Below, piece after piece: positions 53,574 through 62,973 of a stretch of DNA of 64,000 nt. Source of the stretch: Lachnospiraceae bacterium YSD2013 (GTDB lineage: Bacteria; Bacillota; Clostridia; Lachnospirales; Lachnospiraceae); contig FMTX01000006.1 of the NCBI GenBank assembly GCA_900100895.1, positions 186,001 through 250,000 on the forward strand, given 5' to 3'. The stretch's first letter is position 1; each line of letters starts with the position of its first letter. The translations under genes were made by a program, and so were the position numbers. The notes under the pieces were generated by a model. It worked only from the letters and a program-made list of their open reading frames with translations. It ran no database searches and had not been told where the DNA came from.

Positions 53574-55396
53574 GAATTAAGTAATAAAACGCTTACACTT
53601 CTGCCCTCTGCCACATATGATTCGCTCTCAACCAAAAAGGCATTGGATTCATCAAAACTTTCATCCGTTAAACCGTCTGTCGAATACAAAAGTCGCCATC
53701 GCTTGGTCTTATCGGTCATGGGAAGTACAAATTCTTTCTTTTCCCAATGCATATTAAATATTATGTAAACCGAATCTTCTTTCTTGCCGGTATACTGCTT
53801 GGAGTAATCGCCAAAGAAAAGTACTGCAAATTCTCTCGAAACCGGCGACTGGTCGATTTTGAACGCTTCGCGACCGTGGAAAGAAACATCCGGCGCCTTA
53901 CATGACATGTAGTCAAAAAGCATAAGTTCCTTGGGCTGATGAAGCACGCTGTGGCGTTTTCTGAAGGCTGCAAGATTCATTACAAACTTAGTAAAATCAC
54001 GTGATGCCTTATCGTTACGATTGGTAACCCAACCGATTTCGTTGTCCTGACAATAAGGGTTGTTGTTACCCTTCTGTGTATTTAGAAACTCGTCTCCCGC
54101 CAAAATCTGCGGTGTGCCCTGCGCAAGCATCATAAGAAGCATTGCATTGCGGGCCTGTCTTAATCTAAGCTTATTGATATTTCTCTTGACAGTGTCGCCC
54201 TCTACGCCGCAGTTCCAGCTGTAATTGTAATCGGTTCCGTCAGCGTTGGCCTCATCGTTTAACTCGTTGTGCTTAATGTTGTATGACACTAGATCCCAGA
54301 GCGTAAAGCCCCAAAAATCGCTTATATTGCGAATAGGTGAATAAAACTTTGCATTTTCTCTGATGGCAAAGCTTAAATATGACACTAAATCTTCATCACC
54401 CTTTATGAACCTTCTTGCATTGTTCATAAAAGAATAATTGAGGGCTCCGAGATTACGTGCCTTCATAACGGTATTCGGTTTATAATCGCCGAAGTTCATA
54501 CCATCGGTAATAATCTTTATATTCTTAAAAAACGGGCATTCAAGAACCTTCTCCGCGTGAACATTCGGACCCACAAGTCTGAAGCCGTCAGCATGAAAGT
54601 TAACAAGCCAGTACTTAAGCGAATCAATAATATAGTCTTCGCTTGCATCTTCCTCATACTGCATCATAAAGATGCATTCAAGTCCTTTGTCGTGAAAAGC
54701 CTTAACCATCGACTGAAGCTCGCCGTAAGCATTATCCGTTGATGAAAGCGATTTCTTGACAGCAAAGTGATAACCCTTGCCAAAGCCCCAGAGATTTGGC
54801 TTTTTAACCTTCGAGTTCTTTTTGTAATCTAACTTAGCGGGGTCTGCGGCGGTCTTCGAATCATCATTATCCGTCACTTCATAACAAGGCATAAATATAA
54901 CCCCTGTGACTCCCAATTTCTTAATATAATCAATCTTACGAATAAGCCCCTTAAAGGTGCCACGAGCGCTCTTAACGCTCTTATCCGCCATTGTATAGCC
55001 CCTTACGTTAAGTGTATATAAAAGTGAATCTTCAAACTTTACAAACTGCACAGAGTCGGAAGCAAAAGAAGGATATGCTTTTTCTTTGACCACCAATCCA
55101 AACTTTCCGTCTTCACTGACAGCTCTGGCATAAGGATCAATGACAGTCTTATCATCTGCAAAAAAAGTATATGCGGTATTCTTAAACTCTGAACCTGTCA
55201 GATACGCGCACATTACGTCTCCGATAAAGTAATCCTCGGGAATAGTAATCTTCTTAGTCTCCTGCAGATTCTCGCTGTTATAAAGGACAATACCGGCCTT
55301 GTGCAAATGACTTAAGGCAGCGCACACATAGAGCTTGCTGCCTTCAAAAAACACTCCGTATCCCTTAAATCCTGCTTTAGATAAAAGAATCTGCAT
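53570..55396 (-). CDS. GH13 isoamylase/GlgX-like protein lacking catalytic residues
   Basis: The 608-aa protein follows the debranching-enzyme layout: an N-terminal beta module to VIDPYAR (about residue 90), a GH13 barrel and a C-terminal beta domain. It keeps family-specific stretches such as GTFKGL, NLWGFG, GFTLWDLVSYNIKHN, SWNCGVEG, GTPQILAGDE and GNNNPYCQDNE. The catalytic motifs are lost: region I DVVYNH reads MMQYEE, region II GFRFD reads GFRLV (nucleophile to Val275), region III Glu is Asp298 and region IV HD reads FW (361-362). Hydrolysis is very unlikely. The ATG at 55396 has AAAGGCGG upstream; a longer frame overlaps the divergent gene's promoter. Confidence 0.85.
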   Translation of the reverse strand: MQILLSKAGFKGYGVFFEGSKLYVCAALSHLHKAGIVLYNSENLQETKKITIPEDYFIGDVMCAYLTGSEFKNTAYTFFADDKTVIDPYARAVSEDGKFGLVVKEKAYPSFASDSVQFVKFEDSLLYTLNVRGYTMADKSVKSARGTFKGLIRKIDYIKKLGVTGVIFMPCYEVTDNDDSKTAADPAKLDYKKNSKVKKPNLWGFGKGYHFAVKKSLSSTDNAYGELQSMVKAFHDKGLECIFMMQYEEDASEDYIIDSLKYWLVNFHADGFRLVGPNVHAEKVLECPFFKNIKIITDGMNFGDYKPNTVMKARNLGALNYSFMNNARRFIKGDEDLVSYLSFAIRENAKFYSPIRNISDFWGFTLWDLVSYNIKHNELNDEANADGTDYNYSWNCGVEGDTVKRNINKLRLRQARNAMLLMMLAQGTPQILAGDEFLNTQKGNNNPYCQDNEIGWVTNRNDKASRDFTKFVMNLAAFRKRHSVLHQPKELMLFDYMSCKAPDVSFHGREAFKIDQSPVSREFAVLFFGDYSKQYTGKKEDSVYIIFNMHWEKKEFVLPMTDKTKRWRLLYSTDGLTDESFDESNAFLVESESYVAEGRSVSVLLLNS

Positions 55397-55488
55397 ATCA
55401 GGTACCGCCTTTACATATTTGCAACATCTACAATATACCACATACACAGGCTTCTTTGTATATTTATTTGCTTGCAAGTGCGAACAAA

Positions 55489-55517
55489 TTGACATACTAT
55501 AAGACTGTAGTAACAAT
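55489..55517 (+). promoter_or_regulatory. Possible promoter of the DUF1292 gene
   Basis: A perfect TTGACA at 55489-55494 is followed after 17 bases by AACAAT (4 of 6), about 25 bases before the start codon. Confidence 0.4.
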
Positions 55518-55539
55518 ACAGCGTATGAAAGGATTTTTT

Positions 55540-55866
55540 ATGAGCGATTTTAACGACGACAACAACTTTGATAAGGAACTTGACGAGGAAATGACCGTAT
55601 CTCTTGACCTCGATGACGGCACTACCGTTGTATGTTCCATTGTTACCATATTTGAGATGAACGATAAGGATTACATCGCACTTATGCCCCTTGATGAGGA
55701 AGGCAATGCAGACAGCGATGAAGTCTGGATTTACGGCTATAAGGAGAATGAAGAAGATCCCAACGAAGAGCCTGAATTAATCTACATCGAAGACGAAGAA
55801 GAATACGAAGCTGCCGCAGACAAATTCGACGAATATCTCGACAGCCTCGATTTTGAAGACCAGTAA
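55540..55866 (+). CDS. DUF1292 family small acidic protein
   Basis: The 108-aa protein matches DUF1292 (YrzB-type): MTVSLDLDDGTTVVCSIVTIFEMNDKDYIALMPLDEEG split across residues 16-55, then WIYGYKENEEDP, with an extremely acidic C-terminus. The family is common in Firmicutes and has no known function. GAAAGGA lies seven bases before ATG 55540. It diverges from the debranching-like gene and converges on the helicase gene, whose stop is three bases away. Its terminator lies inside the helicase coding sequence. Confidence 0.88.
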   Translation: MSDFNDDNNFDKELDEEMTVSLDLDDGTTVVCSIVTIFEMNDKDYIALMPLDEEGNADSDEVWIYGYKENEEDPNEEPELIYIEDEEEYEAAADKFDEYLDSLDFEDQ

Positions 55867-55868
55867 CT

Positions 55869-57602
55869 TTAAGTAATAAATTCTTCAATAAATCTTGAGG
55901 GAAGCGAGCCTCCGCTTTCCTCATTTTTTATTGTGTAAATATACAAGTTTTCTCTTGCTCTTGTAAGCGCTACGTAAAACAGTCTCCTTTCTTCCTCTAC
56001 CTTACATTCCGAGACCGACATACTCGCAGGGATTTTTCCCTCTATAGCGTCCGGTATGAACACTCTGTCCCACTCAAGTCCCTTCGCCTGATGAAAGGTT
56101 GTAATAGTAATCTTATCGTTCGAAGTCTTAGGTATTATCGACGGCTTTATTAATTCTAGTTCAGCTTTGAATGAACTCAAATCGGTGCACACGCCGGCAA
56201 CTCCAAGAATTTCTTCGTAAATCTTATCAATAGTCTCCTTCTTAATCAGCCCGCTCTTTTCGCGATGATATTCATACAGGCCCACTATGTTTTTAAGATA
56301 CATGGCAAAAGAAAACGGATTTAAACCCTTTAATATTTTTAACTTATTTTCAAATACGTAAATAATGTCCGCCTTTCTCGTACCTGCCACTTTTCTTTTT
56401 AAATGTTCAAGACTGTCGATATCTTTCAATAATGAGCCCGGGATGCCACGAGCAGGGATATTGATTATGATTTTCAAAGCCTGAATGTTTCTTGTAAGTA
56501 CATATCCGACATAGCTTAAGAAATCCTCTATTATTCCCGCTTTGAAAGCATCTTCATCTTCTGTTGTATTAAGCAGAATTCTTCTGTATTCCGCCACTTC
56601 TTTGTTCGTTCTGAGTAACACTGCATCCGTCTTATCGTTTCGGGCATAGCAATCTCTGATTAAAGCTCTGACGGATTCTTCTCTGGATTGACTTATTACC
56701 ATGTGTACATGCTTTTTATTATCAGACTTAATGCAATCAGGCACGTATTCATTGAGTCTGCCCGGATTCTTGCTTATTACCCGATGAGAAAAGTCTGATA
56801 TTTCCTGATACGAACGGTAATTCTTTGTAAGGTTAATAACCGCTGTGTTTTCATAGTCTTTTATAAATTGTTTCATGATATCCGGCGTAGCGCCTCTGAA
56901 CCCGTAAATAGACTGGTCTTCATCACCTACCGCATAAATAATGCCTTGACTTCCCGCCATAATCTTCAGAGTCTCATACTGAATATTATTGATATCCTGA
57001 AACTCATCAACGCAGATATGGCTGAACTTATCATTAAGGTATTTTACCGCTTCTTTGTTTCCTTTAAGCAGTTCGTTGCATTCGCAGATTATATCATCGT
57101 AATCTATCATGCCTTCTGATTTGAGCCAGTCATTATAGGCGTTATAAACCTTCATGAATTCTTCTTTTTCCGTGTCATTTACAAACCTAAAGAGAGTCTT
57201 ATCGGACAGGGATTTGTAAAAAGAAATATGATGGTCATAATACTCGGTACTTGCATTGTCCGAGGCAAGATAAGTAATGTAATTAATCCTGTCTTCGCTT
57301 GAAACCAGTCGCTTATCAGTCTTATCAAATGCTTTTATTATCTTATAAAATATTGAGTGAAATGTTCCGAAGGTCGTTTGTGCGGCCGTCTGGGGACATA
57401 GATTTGTGAATCGGCTCTTCATTTCGAAAGCCGCTTTTCTCGTGAAGGTAATTACGAGAATCTTATCGGGAGAAACTCCCGTTTCAATCAAGTGCTTAAT
57501 GTGATGTGTAAGTACGGTAGTCTTACCGGAACCCGGTCCCGCCAGTATTAATGCGGGACCGCTTCCGTACTTAATAGCTTTTATTTGCGTCTTATCTTCC
57601 AA
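55869..57602 (-). CDS. UvrD/PcrA-like superfamily 1 helicase, compact form
   Basis: The 577-aa protein has motif [13 protein letters not shown], Ia [36 protein letters not shown] near [25 protein letters not shown] and [17 protein letters not shown]. It is shorter than PcrA or UvrD (about 720-750 aa), the inserted 2B region being reduced. DNA repair or plasmid-type unwinding is likely. The only workable start is TTG at 57602, which overlaps gltX by 11 bases, implying coupling to gltX. Confidence 0.9.
   Translation of the reverse strand: MEDKTQIKAIKYGSGPALILAGPGSGKTTVLTHHIKHLIETGVSPDKILVITFTRKAAFEMKSRFTNLCPQTAAQTTFGTFHSIFYKIIKAFDKTDKRLVSSEDRINYITYLASDNASTEYYDHHISFYKSLSDKTLFRFVNDTEKEEFMKVYNAYNDWLKSEGMIDYDDIICECNELLKGNKEAVKYLNDKFSHICVDEFQDINNIQYETLKIMAGSQGIIYAVGDEDQSIYGFRGATPDIMKQFIKDYENTAVINLTKNYRSYQEISDFSHRVISKNPGRLNEYVPDCIKSDNKKHVHMVISQSREESVRALIRDCYARNDKTDAVLLRTNKEVAEYRRILLNTTEDEDAFKAGIIEDFLSYVGYVLTRNIQALKIIINIPARGIPGSLLKDIDSLEHLKRKVAGTRKADIIYVFENKLKILKGLNPFSFAMYLKNIVGLYEYHREKSGLIKKETIDKIYEEILGVAGVCTDLSSFKAELELIKPSIIPKTSNDKITITTFHQAKGLEWDRVFIPDAIEGKIPASMSVSECKVEEERRLFYVALTRARENLYIYTIKNEESGGSLPSRFIEEFIT
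55897..55929 (+). terminator. Intrinsic terminator of the DUF1292 gene, inside the helicase gene
   Basis: A 10-bp stem GAGGGAAGCG / CGCTTTCCTC (one G-T pair) with a 6-base loop is followed by ATTTTTT on the plus strand. It lies within the last 20 codons of the convergent helicase gene. Confidence 0.85.
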
Positions 57603-59055
57603 GAGCTTTCTTTAAAAGGGCTACTCCTGTGTTAAGTCTCTTGATGGACTCTTCCTTACCGAGAACTTCCAAAATTTCGGTAGCTCCGGCGGGAGTCATC
57701 TGCTTACCTGAAAGTGCTGTTCTGATGGGCCACATCACATACCCATTCTTAACTCCCTTACGTGCAACATAATCGGAAAGCATTGCATATAAGCTGTCAT
57801 TGGTATAATCGTTATGAGCCTCAAGAAGGGGAATTACATCTTCAAGAACCTCAAGTGAAGATTCAAGAGTGGTCTTCATCTTCTTATGCTCGTACATTGC
57901 CACATCGTACTCGGGAAGAGCTTCGAAGAAATCGATATGCTCCTTAATGTCGGGGAATACCTCGATACGAGTCTTGGTCATAAGTGCAATCTTCTTAAGG
58001 TCGTAAGGCTTAGTGATAACTTCCTTAACAATGGGAAGTGCAACTTCCAGGAAGTCCTCGTCACTCATCTTCTTAATGTACTCGCCGTTCATCCAGCGAA
58101 GCTTAGCCATGTCAAATACCGAGGGGGACTTGTTGATCTTGTGATAATCAAACTTCTGTACAAGTTCCTCAAGTGTAAAGAACTCGTTATTGTCCTCGGG
58201 TGACCAGCCGAGAAGGGCTATGTAGTTCATAATAGCTTCTGTCAAGAATCCTTGCTCAAGCAAATCTTCAAATGAGCTGTGTCCGCTTCTCTTGGAAAGC
58301 TTCTTGTGAGTCTCGTCGGTAATAAGACCTAAGTGAATGTACTTGGGTGATTCCCAACCGTAAGCGTCGTATAAAAGCTGATACTTAGGGGTGGATGAAA
58401 TGTACTCATTACCTCTTACTACGTGTGTAATGCCCATAAGATGGTCATCGATAACGTTAGCAAAGTTGTATGTAGGATAGCCGTCTGACTTAATAAGAAT
58501 CATGTCATCAAGCTCTGCATTATCAACGGTAATATCTCCGTAAAGTTCATCGTGGAAGGTTGTAGTGCCTTCTCTCGGAACATTCTGTCTGATTACGTAA
58601 GGCTTACCTGCATCGAGATTGGCCTTAATCTCCTCGGGGCTTAAGTGAAGACAATGCTTGTCGTATACTACGATTTCCTTGCCATCTACAACCTGCTTGA
58701 GGCTTTCAAGACGCTCTTTGTCACAGAAGCAGTAATATGCTGCACCTTTCTCGATAAGTTTCTTGGCATATTCAAGATACATGCCGGACTTGGTACGCTC
58801 ACTCTGTACGTAAGGCCCGTAGCCTTTGTCCTTATCGGGACCTTCATCGTGCTTAAGGCCTGTCTTTTCAAGAGTTCTGTATATGATGTCAATCGCGCCT
58901 TCGACAAAGCGTTCCTGATCTGTATCCTCGATACGTAAAATAAAATCTCCGCCTTCATGCTTGGCAACCAAATACTCGTAAAGAGCCGTACGTAAGTTAC
59001 CTACATGCATTCTGCCTGTGGGACTGGGTGCAAATCTGGTTCTAACCTTTCCCAT
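57592..59055 (-). CDS. gltX: Glutamyl-tRNA synthetase
   Basis: The 487-aa class I synthetase has the HIGH-type motif [28 protein letters not shown] and KMSKS-type KKLSKRSGH. It charges tRNA-Glu; whether it also charges tRNA-Gln cannot be told. The ATG at 59055 has GGAGG eight bases upstream; a TTG six codons earlier lies within that site. It has its own promoter and is followed by an overlapping helicase gene. Confidence 0.97.
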   Translation of the reverse strand: MGKVRTRFAPSPTGRMHVGNLRTALYEYLVAKHEGGDFILRIEDTDQERFVEGAIDIIYRTLEKTGLKHDEGPDKDKGYGPYVQSERTKSGMYLEYAKKLIEKGAAYYCFCDKERLESLKQVVDGKEIVVYDKHCLHLSPEEIKANLDAGKPYVIRQNVPREGTTTFHDELYGDITVDNAELDDMILIKSDGYPTYNFANVIDDHLMGITHVVRGNEYISSTPKYQLLYDAYGWESPKYIHLGLITDETHKKLSKRSGHSSFEDLLEQGFLTEAIMNYIALLGWSPEDNNEFFTLEELVQKFDYHKINKSPSVFDMAKLRWMNGEYIKKMSDEDFLEVALPIVKEVITKPYDLKKIALMTKTRIEVFPDIKEHIDFFEALPEYDVAMYEHKKMKTTLESSLEVLEDVIPLLEAHNDYTNDSLYAMLSDYVARKGVKNGYVMWPIRTALSGKQMTPAGATEILEVLGKEESIKRLNTGVALLKKALGR

Positions 59056-59089
59056 GTTTCTAACCTCCTTCAAAATATTAGTACACCAT

Positions 59090-59118
59090 ATTGTATGCTT
59101 ATTTTATCATAAGTGCAA
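59090..59118 (-). promoter_or_regulatory. Promoter of gltX
   Basis: TTGCAC (59118-59113) and TACAAT (59095-59090, 5 of 6) are spaced by 17 bases on the minus strand, 34 bases before the gltX start. Confidence 0.5.
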
Positions 59119-59142
59119 GTACAAAAAATCATACAATAATAT

Positions 59143-59169
59143 CAGAAAAAGCAGCCTATCGCTGCTTTT
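59143..59169 (-). terminator. Terminator overlapping the end of the histidine kinase gene
   Basis: A 9-bp stem AAAAGCAGC / GCTGCTTTT holds the kinase stop codon in its 5-base loop and is followed by TTTTTC on the minus strand. Confidence 0.75.
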
Positions 59170-60832
59170 CCTTCGGTAAGTATTTTCTTAATATCGCATT
59201 GAGCCATACCATATCGATGGGCTTGGGTACATAATCGTCAAAGCCCTCGGAAATAAACATCTCTCTTACTCCGCTTACGACATTGGCCGTAAGTGCAATA
59301 AGCGGTACTTTCTTCATGTATTCGCTCGGGTCGGAACGTATCATATTAAGTGTATCGATACCGTCAAGTTCCGGCATCATATGGTCTATAAAAATAATAT
59401 CGTAATCCTTGGTGTCTTTAAGGATTTCGAGGCATTCGCGTCCGCTCTTACATGTATCTACAGTAATTCCGAAGGTTCTTATAAGTCCCTGTGAAACCTT
59501 AAGGTTAACTGCGTTGTCGTCAACAACCAAAACCTTGGCATCGGGAGCCACAACCTGCGGTTCATTCTCTTCGTGAGTCTTAAATTTCTCTACAACAACC
59601 GAACTGTCGGAAATCTTCTGACTGATATGAATCGTAAACTTTGAGCCTACGCCGTATGTACTCTCAACCTCGATATCACCACCCATAAGGCTGAGAAGTT
59701 CCTTACAAATTGCAAGTCCGAGACCGGTGCCTTCTCTGTTTCTTATCTTTCTGGTGTCAACCTGCTGAAAACTTGTAAACAGCTTACTTAAATCTTCTTT
59801 CTTAATACCGATTCCGCTGTCGGTAACAGAAATCGTAAGATCTACAAAACCCGTATCTTCCTTGCCCTTAACGTCAAGTATTACATATCCTTTCTCGGTA
59901 TACTTAATGGCATTGGACAAAAGGTTAAAGAGAATCTGACGAAGTCTTATCTCATCACCGATAAGAGAATCCGGCAAGCCGTCCTGAATATCGGCTCGAA
60001 TATCCACCTGCTTATCGTCAACCCTTACCGACATCATATTGAGTACGTCTTTAATCATACCGGAAAAAGAATAATTGACAGGAATAATCTCCATGTTACC
60101 GCTTTCAAGCTTACTGTAATCAAGGATATCGTTGACAATTGAAATAAGTACCTTGCCGGCAGTCTGAATATTCTCGGTATTGGTTCTTGTCTCTTCCGAT
60201 AAAGTCTCATCTCTCAATATAAGCTCTGCCATACCGCATATAGCGTTCATGGGAGTTCTGATTTCATGAGACATATTTGCAAGGAAAAGCATCTTCGATT
60301 CATTGGCGTGCTCGGCCTCAGTTGCTTTCTCTTCCATGCCCTTCATGTATTTTCTCGCCTGATATACGAGTACATACAAATTCACCATGGCCGCTATGAA
60401 AGAAACAATAAATACAATGTGCATGAAAATAGGCACATTTTCCTCTATCCTGTCAGGAACGATAAATATATATCCTACGCACACAATTACAGAAAGCACA
60501 GCGGAAACGGCTATGTACCTTTTCTCCATAAATACTGTAATGCATATTGCCATAAGCACATACATAAGTATGGCAAAAGCAAGCGTATGAACAAGATATC
60601 CTATTATTGTCGATGAAACGAGAACAGAAATAAGAACGAAGCATAAGACAAATGCTTCTTTTTTCACAAAGACCGCAACGATAATTGTTACGGAAATCAT
60701 TATGGCAGAAACAAGCAGAACCATTCTGCCTGTTTCACTGCCAAATTGATAGAAAGCATAGATAATGTGTAGTACGAGAATAGTTAAATACTCGGCCAGA
60801 CATAGTCTGACTGCCTTAGCATATTCGTACAT
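59156..60832 (-). CDS. Hybrid histidine kinase with C-terminal receiver domain
   Basis: The 558-aa protein has about six N-terminal membrane helices (to residue 160), a short coiled linker, a HisKA domain with the phosphorylated His in ANMSHEIRTPMN, an ATPase domain (LLSNAIKYT, DSGIGI, GTGLGLAI) and a receiver with VVDDN, phospho-acceptor Asp in FIDHMMPELDG and Lys in YVPKPI. The small extracytoplasmic loops suggest sensing within the membrane. No response regulator or HPt gene adjoins it, so its output is unknown. GGGGAGG lies six bases before the ATG. The DegV gene is 44 bases upstream. Confidence 0.93.
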   Translation of the reverse strand: MYEYAKAVRLCLAEYLTILVLHIIYAFYQFGSETGRMVLLVSAIMISVTIIVAVFVKKEAFVLCFVLISVLVSSTIIGYLVHTLAFAILMYVLMAICITVFMEKRYIAVSAVLSVIVCVGYIFIVPDRIEENVPIFMHIVFIVSFIAAMVNLYVLVYQARKYMKGMEEKATEAEHANESKMLFLANMSHEIRTPMNAICGMAELILRDETLSEETRTNTENIQTAGKVLISIVNDILDYSKLESGNMEIIPVNYSFSGMIKDVLNMMSVRVDDKQVDIRADIQDGLPDSLIGDEIRLRQILFNLLSNAIKYTEKGYVILDVKGKEDTGFVDLTISVTDSGIGIKKEDLSKLFTSFQQVDTRKIRNREGTGLGLAICKELLSLMGGDIEVESTYGVGSKFTIHISQKISDSSVVVEKFKTHEENEPQVVAPDAKVLVVDDNAVNLKVSQGLIRTFGITVDTCKSGRECLEILKDTKDYDIIFIDHMMPELDGIDTLNMIRSDPSEYMKKVPLIALTANVVSGVREMFISEGFDDYVPKPIDMVWLNAILRKYLPKEKQR

Positions 60833-60876
60833 AGAAACCTCCCCTTAAGGCTCTTGTATACAGAGCTTGCCATTCC

Positions 60877-61749
60877 TTAGCGTACATCTCCCATAAAGAA
60901 TAAAGCTATGGTTCCGGGACCCGCATGTGCGCCGATAACCGGACCGATGTTATTTATCAAAAATTTCTGTATTCCGAAACGACTCTTAATCTCGTCTCTT
61001 ACAAACTCAGCGTCTTCAATGCAGTCGCCGTGGCTTATAAATACAATATCGTTCTTATCCTTGTAAGAGCCCATCTGCTCACCCATAAGGTCCACAAGCT
61101 TAAGAAGGGATTTCTTACGTCCTCTTTCTTTCATAAGAGGGATAAGGTGGCCGTCATAATCTACATGAAGAACCGGCTTAATGTTCAAAACTGTGCCAAA
61201 GAAAGCAGCAGTCTTGGTAACTCTTCCGCCTCTGTATAAGTGATTCAAATCATCTACTGTAAATACATGCACGCACTTGGGTGCAATCTCTTCGGCATAC
61301 TTAAAGGTTTCTTCAAAAGAAGCACCGGTCTTGGCCTTCTCAACAACCTTGTATACGAATAAGCCCTGTCCGAGGGATGCGCACTTTGAATCTACAACCT
61401 TAATCTCGGCATCCTTGTCTTCTTCCATGATTTCCTCGGCTGCAATTCTGAAGCTGTTGTATGTGCCGCTTAAGCCCGAAGAAAATGCAAGAACCAAAAT
61501 CTTCTTGTTCTCTTTCATGAGTTCAAGCAAAGATTCCTTGGCCTCGTCGGGGTTAACCTGGCTGGTCTTGGGAAGATTGCCGGCTCTCATCAAAGAATAG
61601 AACTCTTTATAAGGCAACTGTTCGCCTCTTCCGCCATATGTCTTACCGCAAATGGTGTAAGTAAGGTTGGAGCAGGAAATATTGTTCTCCTTAAGGTAAT
61701 CCTCAGGAAGATCTGCTCCGCAGTCGGTAGCTATCAAAAAATCACTCAC
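60877..61749 (-). CDS. DegV family protein (fatty acid-binding, FakB-like)
   Basis: The 290-aa protein starts FLIATDCGADLP and has KTSQVNPDEAKESL, LAFSSGLSGTYNSF and the YRGGRVTKTAAFFGTVLNIKP block, the standard DegV signature. Relatives (FakB) bind a fatty acid for phosphorylation by FakA. No fakA lies in the window. A promoter lies about 40 bases upstream, and the histidine kinase gene follows with no clear terminator. Confidence 0.92.
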   Translation of the reverse strand: MSDFLIATDCGADLPEDYLKENNISCSNLTYTICGKTYGGRGEQLPYKEFYSLMRAGNLPKTSQVNPDEAKESLLELMKENKKILVLAFSSGLSGTYNSFRIAAEEIMEEDKDAEIKVVDSKCASLGQGLFVYKVVEKAKTGASFEETFKYAEEIAPKCVHVFTVDDLNHLYRGGRVTKTAAFFGTVLNIKPVLHVDYDGHLIPLMKERGRKKSLLKLVDLMGEQMGSYKDKNDIVFISHGDCIEDAEFVRDEIKSRFGIQKFLINNIGPVIGAHAGPGTIALFFMGDVR

Positions 61750-61783
61750 TAAAAAAATCCTCCATAATGTTTACTTTGATATG

Positions 61784-61812
61784 ATGATACCATCGGATTT
61801 AAGTAAATTCAA
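61784..61812 (-). promoter_or_regulatory. Probable promoter of the DegV gene
   Basis: TTGAAT (61812-61807) and TATCAT (61789-61784, 5 of 6) are spaced by 17 bases on the minus strand. Confidence 0.5.
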
Positions 61813-61874
61813 CGAAAATAGTTACAAATGTTGGCACAATTCGTAATATAAATCAAGCAATGTTGTTTTAAAAA

Positions 61875-62393
61875 CTACTTGGATGTCGTGCTTCCGAAAC
61901 CGCCGTTACGTTCGGCGGTAACATCATCGTCATCTGTAATACCGTATTGCATAAAGATTCCCTGAGAAAAAGCAGTAAGCTCGGGAAGCGACACGGTCTT
62001 GCCTTCATTGGTATCGTTGGTAATCTTAACAAACATGTGACCTTCATTGTCGGAGTCGTAATAATCCGCATCAATTACGCCTACCGTATTGTTAAGCTGT
62101 AAGCGATACTTAAAGCCCAGTCCGGAACGGGGATAAATCATGAATACATAATCATCACGCATCTTAACCCTGATACCCGTAGGAACCTTAACGGTCTTAC
62201 CGGGCTCAAGTGTTACAGATATGGGCATAAAAATGTCATAGCCCGCACTTTTCTTTGTAGCACGTCTGGGAAGGATAAGCTTATCATAAACTGCCTGAAC
62301 CTTCTCCTCGGTATCATATTCCGGAAATGTATCTTTAAAATCTTCGTAAAATCTCTTAAAACTTACTTTTTCAAAATGAGCAATTCTCTCCAT
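61875..62393 (-). CDS. dut: dUTP diphosphatase (dUTPase)
   Basis: The 172-aa protein shows trimeric dUTPase motifs: I AGYDIFMP, II PRSGLGFKY, III NTVGVIDADYY and V RNGGFGST at the C-terminus. It converts dUTP to dUMP, limiting uracil in DNA and feeding dTMP synthesis. The ATG at 62393 has AAAGGA ten bases upstream; a 29-codon extension into nrdG is spurious. It follows nrdG by 17 bases, so nrdD-nrdG-dut form one nucleotide unit. An N-terminal extension of about 40 aa precedes motif I. Confidence 0.93.
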   Translation of the reverse strand: MERIAHFEKVSFKRFYEDFKDTFPEYDTEEKVQAVYDKLILPRRATKKSAGYDIFMPISVTLEPGKTVKVPTGIRVKMRDDYVFMIYPRSGLGFKYRLQLNNTVGVIDADYYDSDNEGHMFVKITNDTNEGKTVSLPELTAFSQGIFMQYGITDDDDVTAERNGGFGSTTSK

Positions 62394-62410
62394 AAAATCT
62401 AAATCCTTTA

Positions 62411-62971
62411 TCAATCTCCGCAACCCTTGCACATCTGCGACTCGGCATCCGTGATGGGCGCATCGTAATAATCTGCGCAATGCAATATAGGCTTGGTAAT
62501 ATCAGCACTCTTAAGTGTCGCCTGTACATCAATTACCTTTTGATTGGAACTTCCCTTCCACATTAACTTCACATCACGAAGCGCATCAATATACTCCCCG
62601 TCGACGCACACATCCACATACTTCATGACAGGATAATCGTATATACTCTCCCACGAATCGCCGGTATAAAGCCATATAGTCTTATTAGGATACTTCTCCT
62701 TAATTTCTTTAGCGAAAGAAGTCACGTATTCTTTATTAGCCGGATGAAGGGGGTCACCGCCCGAAAATGTAATACCTGAAATATAGGGCTTGTCAAGCTG
62801 ATCGAATATCTCCTGTCTTGCATTGTCATCAAAAAGCAGTCCGCCGTCCGGGTCCCATGTAAGCGGATTCTGACAGTTCTTGCAATGATGAACACAGCCT
62901 GCAACCCACAGCACCACACGAAGGCCGTCGCCGTTATTCATATCATCTTTGGTTATATTGTGATATCGCAT
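62411..62971 (-). CDS. nrdG: Anaerobic ribonucleotide reductase activating protein (radical SAM)
   Basis: The 186-aa protein has the radical SAM motif CVHHCKNC (CX3CX2C, near residue 26), preceded by GDGLRVVLWVAG and followed by TFSGGDPLHPAN, typical of NrdG. It generates the glycyl radical on NrdD. The C-terminus adds an extra Cys pair (MCKGCGD). It lies two bases after nrdD. Confidence 0.95.
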   Translation of the reverse strand: MRYHNITKDDMNNGDGLRVVLWVAGCVHHCKNCQNPLTWDPDGGLLFDDNARQEIFDQLDKPYISGITFSGGDPLHPANKEYVTSFAKEIKEKYPNKTIWLYTGDSWESIYDYPVMKYVDVCVDGEYIDALRDVKLMWKGSSNQKVIDVQATLKSADITKPILHCADYYDAPITDAESQMCKGCGD

Positions 62972-62973
62972 AA

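Noticed and set aside
60845-60875. Hairpin GCTCT/AGAGC between the DegV and histidine kinase genes as terminator
   Set aside because: The stem is only about five pairs and no T run follows on the minus strand.
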